Assembly: GCF_003112575.1 (NCBI RefSeq) | Contig: NZ_BEWC01000005.1 | Coordinates: 186,001-250,000, forward strand | Direction of reading: 5' to 3' | Length of the DNA stretch: 64,000 bases | From: Streptomyces ardesiacus | GTDB lineage: Bacteria > Actinomycetota > Actinomycetes > Streptomycetales > Streptomycetaceae | Shown here: positions 1 through 6,467 of the stretch, one piece after another | Layout: each line of letters opens with the position of its first letter | How positions within the stretch are numbered: position 1 is the first letter of the stretch | Notes under the pieces: generated by a model | The model's database searches: none | Told to the model about the DNA's origin: nothing | What the model saw: the letters and a program-made list of their open reading frames with translations, nothing else | Program-made: the position numbers and the translations under genes

Positions 1-2
1 TC

Positions 3-476
3 GTACTGCCCACCAACGGCGACAGGGCAACCATTCCCGGGTTCCAGGTACAGCCCGAGTCCTTCGCATGGTTCAGCATCGTGCTGGCCCGTACGGAAGC
101 AGCCACACTCACCGCCTTCACCGGCGGTGGCAAACCCACCGCCCGGTACCTGACCAAGGAACAAGGGCGACGGCACTTCCAGCACGACACCCATGCCAGC
201 ACGGCCAGGCTGCGAGACGCGGAGCACCGCATCCACGACATCGACTTCGTCGGCACCGATCACATCTACCGCCTCAACGGCACCCGGGTAGAAGCCTTCT
301 CCGGTCTGGAGAGAACCCTCTACACGCATCTCCACCGCGGACACGTCAACGAGTACCGTCGCCAGGTACACGGCCTGCGAGGACAGTGGCCGCCGCACAG
401 CACGGCGAAGTACTGGAACACGGTGTCGGTCCGAGCCGACGGGACAGTACTGGCTATCCGCCTCCGGGACGAGTGA
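3..476 (+). CDS. hypothetical protein, 5'-truncated by window edge
   Basis: The frame is open from base 3 to a TGA at 474-476, so the N-terminus lies left of the window; the first internal ATG/GTG codons (for example GTG 81) are probably not the start. The visible 157 residues show no membrane segment or signal peptide and no family I recognise. The middle part (ARLRDAEHRIHDIDFVG) and the His/Arg/Tyr-rich end look like an ordinary soluble protein. It lies inside the low-GC island ending at 9245 and runs in the same direction as the glycosylase cassette that follows after a 250-base gap. Function unknown; that it is coding is fairly likely from length and codon use. Confidence 0.55.
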   Translation, partial: VLPTNGDRATIPGFQVQPESFAWFSIVLARTEAATLTAFTGGGKPTARYLTKEQGRRHFQHDTHASTARLRDAEHRIHDIDFVGTDHIYRLNGTRVEAFSGLERTLYTHLHRGHVNEYRRQVHGLRGQWPPHSTAKYWNTVSVRADGTVLAIRLRDE

Positions 477-726
477 CCCAGGAGCCCGTGAAAGCTCCAG
501 ATCCGCGCCCGCCGCCTGCCGGGCGGAGGTGCACACAGCCGCGCAAGCGCTGGCGAAGAGAGTCCGTGCAGCTGAGCCGCCTCCTGATTGCGGCGACAAC
601 AGCCGAATCCGTCCGGCAGTGCCTTACGCAGAGCTTCCCGCAGATGGATCCAGCAGGAGCAGCCCACAGCAAGCAGGAGTACCAGAGTCGCCATCCTGCC
701 CGCCCATAGCCGGGCAGGATGGCTGC
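477..726. other. intergenic gap with strong hairpin
   Basis: No convincing gene in any frame: the possible translations are Pro/Ser/Arg-rich and lack the codon bias of the neighbours. The only structure seen is the perfect hairpin at 690-723, described separately. Confidence 0.5.
690..723 (+). promoter_or_regulatory. 13-bp perfect hairpin over a candidate Shine-Dalgarno site
   Basis: Arms GCCATCCTGCCCG (690-702) and CGGGCAGGATGGC (711-723) are perfectly complementary around an 8-base loop. The 3' arm contains AGGA (716-719), eight bases before the ATG at 727 that fits the start of the glycosylase gene. It can be read either as a rho-independent-like terminator of the upstream gene (no T-run follows) or as a structure that hides the ribosome binding site of the next gene. 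Confidence 0.6.
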
Positions 727-881
727 ATGACACCCACCGACCTGTCTCGCCTGCAGTTGCCACACGCGTGCCGTAGGATCTTGCCCAGCAGCGGTCAGAG
801 CGGATCGACGATCACACCATTGCCATACCTGCCCACTGGTGGAACTCCGAGGTAGCCGCCGCTCACCTGCCTGGCGCTCCC
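727..881 (+). other. probable displaced 5' end of the glycosylase gene (frameshift near 776)
   Basis: ATG 727 opens MTPTDLSRLQLPHACRR in frame 1. The main glycosylase frame is open from 777 and reads DLAQQRSERIDDHTIAIPAH before reaching GTG 882. Joining the two at 775-777 (sequence CCGTAGGATC) by adding one base gives one smooth 270-residue protein, whereas GTG 882 has no ribosome binding site. A one-base deletion, a sequencing error or a programmed shift would all explain this. The join is my inference. Confidence 0.5.
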
Positions 882-1538
882 GTGACCGGCCCAGGCACCA
901 CGCATCTCAGTCGGGGCGACCTCTTCGCGCATGCAGCCAGCCTCGATCTGGATTCGGAAGAGGAGCTGCTGCGATTCCTGTGGCGGATCCTTGCCTGGGG
1001 CAGCGGCATGAAGCTCCGCCACAACCGCAAACGCATCCGAGCTGTGGCGGATGGCCTGCCATCGGCTACGGCGGCTCTTCGCCAGGCCCTACTGGCGGCC
1101 CACGAAGATCCGGGGCAGGCTTACGAAGCTCTGCGCCCAAGAGGCCGCAACGCCATCGCACACCTGGGCCCGGCCTTCTCGACCAAGGTCCTGTATTTCG
1201 TCGGCGGCGGCGCCCTGGACCACCCGTGCTCGATCTTGGACTCCCGTGTCGCCAAGACGCTCAGAACGGCCTGCCAGTGGGACTCGCTCGGCAGCAGCGA
1301 ATGGCCGACCAGTACCTACGCCCGGTACTGCGCACTGCTGCAGCGCTGGTCCCAGGAGGAAAGTCAGCGGCTCGGGCGCCGCATCGGCGCCGATGAGATC
1401 GAGCGCTGGCTGTTCGCGCCGGATCCCGAGGATTCGGCCTCTTTGGGATCCCAGAGCAGAATCCGGCTCCCCTATCAACCCACCCGCCTGTCAGTGCCTG
1501 CCGCTACCGTCGACGGGGACAGTCCCGCTCGACCGTGA
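882..1538 (+). CDS. 8-oxoguanine DNA glycosylase OGG-fold protein, possibly 5'-frameshifted
   Basis: Frame from GTG 882 gives 218 residues. The hallmark is at residues 95-127, LGPAFSTKVLYF...ILDSRVAKTL, which aligns with the helix-hairpin-helix catalytic region of OGG1/HhH-GPD glycosylases: Lys102 sits where the Schiff-base lysine is expected and Asp120 where the catalytic aspartate is. Bacterial proteins of this type are annotated as OGG-fold proteins and would excise a modified base from DNA. The start is doubtful: coding sense continues upstream to 777 in this frame and then to ATG 727 in another. The stop overlaps the next gene's GTG by four bases (GTGA, 1535-1538), implying translational coupling. 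Base substrate cannot be read from sequence; repair and anti-phage roles are both possible. Confidence 0.72.
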   Translation: MTGPGTTHLSRGDLFAHAASLDLDSEEELLRFLWRILAWGSGMKLRHNRKRIRAVADGLPSATAALRQALLAAHEDPGQAYEALRPRGRNAIAHLGPAFSTKVLYFVGGGALDHPCSILDSRVAKTLRTACQWDSLGSSEWPTSTYARYCALLQRWSQEESQRLGRRIGADEIERWLFAPDPEDSASLGSQSRIRLPYQPTRLSVPAATVDGDSPARP

Positions 1539-2395
1539 GTGGTGAGCAAGACATGGCAAACCGAGTGGCCGAGGGCGGCGCAGACCGTTACAAGGTGGCA
1601 CGATCCTCTGAAACGCCCCGTAGGAAGCGGAGCCAGTGGCTAGCGTTTGGCCTTATGACTGATGCCGCACCCGAACGGGTGGAGCTTCTGATGTCCCTGA
1701 ACCGTCTGGAGTTACGTTTCGACTCCGCCGCATCTCTTGTCGCATCGGACGCCCACGACGATCCAGCGACGCTGGAATGGGGCTGCCGTGCCGTCCTGCC
1801 CCTGTGGGAACCGGACGACGAGGAGGCCGTGGCCGACAACGCCCGCCTCCTCGGCCCGGGCGTATCACTGGCCCAGACGTTCCAGGGCCAGCGCCAGGAG
1901 TTGACGATCCTCTCCATGTCCGGGCTCACGCTGGACCTGTGGCGCATCGGCCACACCTACGCGTCGCTGGACTCGCGCGACGCCGACTACGAACACTTCG
2001 CCCCGCTTTTCGACAAGTCCGGCGATCTCGGCCTCCACAGCGACCTGGAAGAGTGCCTGGTGAGCGGCACCCACGTCGTCATCATCGATCGGGCGCGGAT
2101 CGCGCCGGCCTGGCGTGGCCTGGGCGGCGTCGGCCGGTTGTTGATCGGTCGCATGCTCCGGTGGGTGGCCAGCCAGGCGGCGCTCGTGGCGACGCATCCG
2201 TACCCCATCGACATCCCCGTCGACGAATGGGACGACAGAACACGCGAGACACGCGAGAAGACCGTCGTCCAACGGACCTGGCAATCCTTGGGATTCGAGT
2301 CCTTCCGCGAGGACCTGTGGGTGATGCGACCGCACTTGAGTGCCCACGACGATGCCGTCGAGCGCTTGGAGGCGGCCTTCGGCCGGTACCTCTGA
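1535..2395 (+). CDS. GNAT-like hypothetical protein with TTA codon
   Basis: 286 residues from GTG 1535, which overlaps the preceding stop by four bases; ATG 1553 (residue 7) and ATG 1655 (residue 41) are alternative starts, and the first 50 residues look poorly constrained. Residues 178-212 (GTHVVIIDRARIAPAWRGLGGVGRLLI) resemble strand 4 and the acetyl-CoA loop of GNAT acetyltransferases, and WQSLGF (249-254) resembles the usual C-terminal GNAT motif. The R/Q-x-x-G-x-G/A loop is imperfect, so activity is uncertain. Leu60 is encoded by TTA (1712-1714), the codon read by the bldA tRNA in Streptomyces, which would limit expression to late growth. It is coupled to the glycosylase and followed 43 bases later by a zinc-finger gene. 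Confidence 0.7.
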   Translation: MSGEQDMANRVAEGGADRYKVARSSETPRRKRSQWLAFGLMTDAAPERVELLMSLNRLELRFDSAASLVASDAHDDPATLEWGCRAVLPLWEPDDEEAVADNARLLGPGVSLAQTFQGQRQELTILSMSGLTLDLWRIGHTYASLDSRDADYEHFAPLFDKSGDLGLHSDLEECLVSGTHVVIIDRARIAPAWRGLGGVGRLLIGRMLRWVASQAALVATHPYPIDIPVDEWDDRTRETREKTVVQRTWQSLGFESFREDLWVMRPHLSAHDDAVERLEAAFGRYL

Positions 2396-2438
2396 GCCCC
2401 CACCCGATCAGCAAACGAGAGGACGCACCGGTACCGCG

Positions 2439-2936
2439 ATGCGCGAGTTCACCAACCACAAGGCACAGCACACGCTCGGCGTTCTGCGCGCCTTCCACCT
2501 GGAGACCTTGAACTTCTCCGGAACGCATCCTGAGGCGACGCTGGCTGACTTCGAGCGCCACTTGCGTCAGCGGGTCGACGCCATGGAGGCGGAACTGGAG
2601 GCAGGTGAGCAAGCAGCCCAGGCGGCCATCGTCACCAAGCCGCTGTCCGGCCCCCTCGCCGATCCCGAACGCCAGCAAGCGTTCCGTCACCTACAAGACT
2701 CGAGGGCACCGGCGACAGGGCCCGAGAGGGAAGCCTGGTGGAAGGAGCGCAGGGCGGTGCTCGACGAGATCAGGGCGCAGGGGCTGGCGGAGGCCCTTGA
2801 CTGGGACTGCCGTGCCTGCGGCGCCCCGGTTGGGATCGCTTGCCGTACGGGCGGCGGAAGGCCCAGGAAGCAGTCGCACTTCCTCCGGGCCACCGACGCC
2901 GAAGCGCCCTACAACCACGCGTACGGGCTGCGCTGA
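2439..2936 (+). CDS. phage-type zinc-finger domain protein
   Basis: 165 residues from ATG 2439, preceded by GAGAGGA at 2417-2423; the frame stays open upstream but that part lacks coding character. Residues 15-125 are helical and charged (DFERHLRQRVDAMEAELEAG), and the C-terminus carries Cys124-x2-Cys127-x7-Cys135 and His147 in CRACGAPVGIACRTGGG...H, a small DNA-binding zinc finger common in Streptomyces phages and integrative elements. It probably binds DNA, perhaps as a regulator of the element. It closes the plus-strand cassette of glycosylase and GNAT-like genes and converges on the XRE-ImmA gene, 186 bases away, with no terminator that I can identify between them. Confidence 0.72.
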   Translation: MREFTNHKAQHTLGVLRAFHLETLNFSGTHPEATLADFERHLRQRVDAMEAELEAGEQAAQAAIVTKPLSGPLADPERQQAFRHLQDSRAPATGPEREAWWKERRAVLDEIRAQGLAEALDWDCRACGAPVGIACRTGGGRPRKQSHFLRATDAEAPYNHAYGLR

Positions 2937-3122
2937 AAGCCGGGTCTGAGGTCGGGACGATAGACGGCGTCTCGGCCTTCCGACTTCCCAGGTCGTAGGA
3001 GCGAAAACCCTGCGGCAGAGCGGCGGTCCACAGATCCTGACCCGCGCCCTTCGGCAATGGGACTGGCAGGCCAGCTGGCAGCCGCTGGGGGTGCGGCGCA
3101 AGTCCCTTCCCCCAGCGGCTCG

Positions 3123-4289
3123 TCAGACAAGTTTCAGCACAGGGCGGCTGTCCGGCATCCCTAGCAGCTCGCGCACCCTCGCCGGCTTCCAAGCAAGTTC
3201 CGCGGCAAGCGCGCGGATCGTCAGTCCGGTGTCCTGTTCCGCCAGCTCAAATGCCTTGCGAAGCATCACCGGCTGTTCCCCGGGGTATCCGCGGACCGAT
3301 TCCGGGGCGAAGCCCGGCTGCCCGCTGAGACCCCGAAGTCGCTGGTACGCGCGGCTGATCGTCGCGTCTGAGACGAGCCCGAGTTCCCGGTACCGGTAGA
3401 TGAGCGAACTCACCGACACGCCCCAGGTCTGGGACAGGCCGGCCAGCTGTGCCAGGTCCACCCGCCGCGACAGCAGAGGAAGGATCGATTTCTGAGGGGT
3501 GAGGAACTCGGCGGCGAAAGCATCTGCCTCCCGCTCCAAACGGCTGTCACCAGTGGCACCTGCGTGGAGGACCAGGTGCCCAAGCTCGTGGGCCGCGCTG
3601 AAGCGATATCGGTAGACATCATCAGCGCGATTGGGTGTGAGCACGATGACAGGACGCAGTAGGCCGGAACTGGAGAAGGCGTCAACCTTGGATGCCGCCT
3701 CGTCGGCCTCTACAGGTGCCACCACGATGAGGCCGTGCGACTCCATCCGGCGCGCCAGATGGCGCACCGGTCCGTCACCCAGTCTCCAGTGGCGCCGGAG
3801 CGCTCGCGCAGCACCCACGGGATCGTCAGGTAGGTCGATCCCGGGATACACCTCGCCACCCGTGAAGCCCGGAAGGTTCACGGGTGGAAGCTGCACCCGC
3901 TTCTCGAGGGCATGAGTGAGCTCCCATACCTGTTCGACGAAGCCGAGGGCTCGCTCGCGCTGGGCCCCAGAGGTGGAACGCAAAGCCCGGAAGTGCGCCA
4001 TGGAGGTATCGACCTTGCCCATCGGCCGGCCGGCGACGAAGAACTGAATCGGCACGTCCAACACTTCAGCGAGCCGAGGGATCAGTTCAGGGCGAGGGCG
4101 GCTGGTGCCTGCCTCGTACTGACCTACAGCAGCTGCCGACACACCAATGCCGTCCGCGACCTCACGCTTCGTGAGCCCGGCGAGACGTCGCGCCTGTGTC
4201 AGTCGGGGTGCGTGGAAGCCGTCCCAGACCGCTCTCGGCGACGTACCGCCCAGGCTCGTCCCTGGAAGTAGTGGTTGCTCAATCTTCAT
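3123..4289 (-). CDS. XRE-family HTH protein fused to ImmA/IrrE metallopeptidase
   Basis: 388 residues. Residues 28-83 form an XRE/Cro helix-turn-helix (LTKREVADGIGVSAAAVGQY), followed by an M78/ImmA-IrrE peptidase with zinc motif HELGH at 234-238 and the downstream glutamate in EREADAFAAEFL (Glu254). Such proteins typically repress their own operon and cleave a regulator or partner under stress, as ImmA does for ImmR and IrrE for DdrO; COG2856-type proteins also act as the antitoxin half of some toxin-antitoxin modules. The first 11 bases overlap the end of the upstream 267-residue gene (4279-4289), so the two are co-translated. The C-terminal 100 residues contain further predicted helices. 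Confidence 0.9.
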   Translation of the reverse strand: MKIEQPLLPGTSLGGTSPRAVWDGFHAPRLTQARRLAGLTKREVADGIGVSAAAVGQYEAGTSRPRPELIPRLAEVLDVPIQFFVAGRPMGKVDTSMAHFRALRSTSGAQRERALGFVEQVWELTHALEKRVQLPPVNLPGFTGGEVYPGIDLPDDPVGAARALRRHWRLGDGPVRHLARRMESHGLIVVAPVEADEAASKVDAFSSSGLLRPVIVLTPNRADDVYRYRFSAAHELGHLVLHAGATGDSRLEREADAFAAEFLTPQKSILPLLSRRVDLAQLAGLSQTWGVSVSSLIYRYRELGLVSDATISRAYQRLRGLSGQPGFAPESVRGYPGEQPVMLRKAFELAEQDTGLTIRALAAELAWKPARVRELLGMPDSRPVLKLV

Positions 4290-5082
4290 TGCCCTCAGCA
4301 GCGCTCACGAACGCGTCGTACTCGATCTCGCTCTGCGGCGGAGTTCCCGTGGCACGGGCCGCCTCACTGCGCGTGGAAAGCGCCACCTCGGGAAGATCAC
4401 CAGAGGCGAAGTTATCCCCTGTACGCTGATCCGGCACGGCGTAGAGACGGCTCTCGGTGCCGGCCGTGAGGAGAGACTTCTCGGTCACCCACTGAAGGTT
4501 TCCGGCCTCGTCCAGGAGATTAGCCTGTCCCCACCAGGCTCGTTGCAGGCCACTCATGTTCATCTCGTACGGGATGAGGACCAGGCTGAGGCGCGGGTCC
4601 CGCTCAGCCAGATCAGCCAGGGATCGTCGGAGAACCAGCTCCTCGCCCTCCACCTTCAACAACGGATCGGCGACCCAGCGTGGCGTCGGCGCGTCAGTGA
4701 GCGCGAACAGCTCCCGCATCACGCGCGACAGCTTCTTCGGCCACTTGTCACCCGGCTCGAAGCCGTCGACCGACTCCACGCGGTAGGGACAGAGGAGGGT
4801 GTTGTGCACCAGCACGAGTTCGTAGAAGGTGCCCGGCTTGATCAGCTCAGTGCCCGGGATGCCGAGGTCAAGCACATGCTCGGCGATCCGGTCGTACTGA
4901 TTGGTCATGCGAGCCGCTCCCGCGGCGAACTTGTGCTTGGACCGACCGGCCACATGTGACTCGAGCATCGCCGACTCGGTATCGAGAAGCCCCATCTGGA
5001 TCGCCAGTCGCAGACCGGCGACATCTTCCCCAAAGCGAGCACTGGCCCAGGCCGGCATCGGCCCGTCGACGTTCGCGTCCAC
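4279..5082 (-). CDS. hypothetical protein paired with XRE-ImmA protease
   Basis: 267 residues from GTG 5082, preceded by GGAG with a six-base spacer. No family recognised, no signal peptide or transmembrane segment. The protein is Leu/Glu-rich and soluble (FGEDVAGLRLAIQMGLLDTE, then KPGTFYELVLVHNTLLCPYR and LADLAERDPRLSLVLIPYEM), and ends in an acidic tail EIEYDAFVSAAEGNED. It is the first gene of a two-gene operon, overlapping the XRE-ImmA gene by 11 bases. By analogy with toxin/XRE-peptidase pairs it may be the effector or substrate controlled by the protease; this is inference from position only. Confidence 0.75.
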   Translation of the reverse strand: MDANVDGPMPAWASARFGEDVAGLRLAIQMGLLDTESAMLESHVAGRSKHKFAAGAARMTNQYDRIAEHVLDLGIPGTELIKPGTFYELVLVHNTLLCPYRVESVDGFEPGDKWPKKLSRVMRELFALTDAPTPRWVADPLLKVEGEELVLRRSLADLAERDPRLSLVLIPYEMNMSGLQRAWWGQANLLDEAGNLQWVTEKSLLTAGTESRLYAVPDQRTGDNFASGDLPEVALSTRSEAARATGTPPQSEIEYDAFVSAAEGNED

Positions 5083-5738
5083 GCATCACTCCGATCCACG
5101 ACAGCTTGCGTTACTCCGAGGATGCTACCGCACGAACTTTAGTTGATCTAGATTTTCTTGCATCTCTGCTACTTCTCACCGATCTCCCAGTGGCAAGTTG
5201 CCGCACCGATCGCCTGCGATCGCGCAAGTCGTGCCTCCCCCGCCGTGTGGGGCAGGAAGGAGCTGGCGCACCAATCGCGCCGAGCTCGTAGCCGAGGGTG
5301 GCCGCGGTAGCGGGCCTGCCGCCCAGCCTCATGTCGTCTTCTCGGCGGAGAGCCGCCATCAACGGGTGCACCCGCAATGCCTGGTTCGGAGGAAGCGACA
5401 CCGAGCCCAAGCAGGACAGTAAGGGTCGACTCAGGATGCGGCGCGTGAGGGAACGACTCTGCGTGGAGAACCTGGGGGAGGCCGCTGCCGAGAACGTCGC
5501 CTTGGAGATGAGCCCGTCGGCGAGGGCAACAATCCGGACGCATTCGATGCCCTGACCGCTGGCGGCATCCCACCCAAGTCCTTCGTGGACTTTCCCCTTA
5601 CTCTCGACCTGGAGACCGCTCGTCAGGGGACGATCGTGCACCAGTAAACCGAATCCGGCAGGCCGTGCGCGGAGGAACAGACGATCTCCTGGACATAGGC
5701 CGTAGCGAGCCCAGGGCTCCTCGGCTGCGGGTTTGGTG
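5083..5738. other. gap without a supportable gene
   Basis: Several overlapping frames are open on both strands (for example minus 5169-5573) but none has a start with a ribosome binding site, a recognisable domain or consistent codon bias. A minus-strand stretch around 5400-5650 has moderate coding character and could be a decayed gene. Apart from the palindromes at 5135-5153 I see nothing definite. Confidence 0.4.
5135..5153. promoter_or_regulatory. AT-rich palindromes upstream of the XRE-ImmA operon
   Basis: AACT-TT-AGTT (5135-5144) and the palindrome ATCTAGAT (5146-5153) form an unusually AT-rich patch about 50 bases before the GTG at 5082. A self-binding XRE regulator is the likely reader; they could also be promoter elements. 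Confidence 0.35.
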
Positions 5739-6173
5739 TCAGCGCACGGAGCGGAGGTAGCGCTGCACGGTTCGCCTGGAGCAACCAAGCGCTTGCGCGA
5801 TGTCGTTGACTCTCCATCCGTCTCGGCCCAGACGGATGACCGTGTGAGCACGGTCCGGCAAGGGCGTTGCCCCATTGGGAAGCCGGAGCCTTGCCGCGAT
5901 GCGGTCGCGGTCTGCCGGGCCGAGGCCGCCGTACCAACCGTGACGGGTTTCCGGGTCCTCCGCGCGCAACGCGAGGGCGAGGCACTCCAAGCGCCCCCCG
6001 CAGCCAACGCATACGGCCAAGGGGCCCTCGGCGGGCCGCTCCCCGTCCTCCGGATGATAGAGATTCACGTCCTCGTCCCTGCATGCCGCAGGGACTGGGT
6101 TCCGGTGCTGAGGCGATTGGATCAGATCGCGAAGCTCCTGTTCGCGGCCGACGAGAAAGTGCAGGCTGTCCAT
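5739..6173 (-). CDS. WhiB-like Fe-S regulator with C-terminal helix-turn-helix
   Basis: 144 residues from ATG 6173, which has GGAG six bases upstream; the frame continues further 5' but without coding character. Cys31, Cys55, Cys58 and Cys64 (C-x23-C-x2-C-x5-C) are the four [4Fe-4S] ligands of the Wbl family, and GWYGG at 79-83 is the usual G[V/I/W]WGG turn. The C-terminal 35 residues differ from the basic tail of classical WhiB proteins: DGWRVNDIAQALGCSRRTVQ looks like a complete helix-turn-helix of the resolvase or HTH-23 type. Wbl proteins act with RNA polymerase sigma as transcription factors. Inside an island it may regulate element genes. Confidence 0.85.
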   Translation of the reverse strand: MDSLHFLVGREQELRDLIQSPQHRNPVPAACRDEDVNLYHPEDGERPAEGPLAVCVGCGGRLECLALALRAEDPETRHGWYGGLGPADRDRIAARLRLPNGATPLPDRAHTVIRLGRDGWRVNDIAQALGCSRRTVQRYLRSVR

Positions 6174-6467
6174 CGGGGGCTCCAGCCCGTGGCCATGTCC
6201 GGTCCACAGTGAATAGCCAGGGTGAGCTGGGAACTGCCCGGCGCACCCACTTGATGTCTTCCGGGTCACGCCCGGTGTGACGGCAAGCGGCAGCGGATTG
6301 CGGTTTCGGCCCCGAGGTGTACCGGCTTCCCAAGCTAAAGCCCGGAAAGCCGGCGTTGCCGCCCTCGCCCTGGTCGGGTGGGTGGGCCTCACCGTTCATC
6401 CGCGTCGCGGCTCCCGGCGCGCGGCCGGGTTTCTATGCCTATCCGGAGAACTCCGGGGGCGAGCGAT

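Noticed and set aside
5169-5573. Possible minus-strand gene in the gap before the XRE-ImmA operon
   Set aside because: No start signal or domain; neighbouring frames are equally open.
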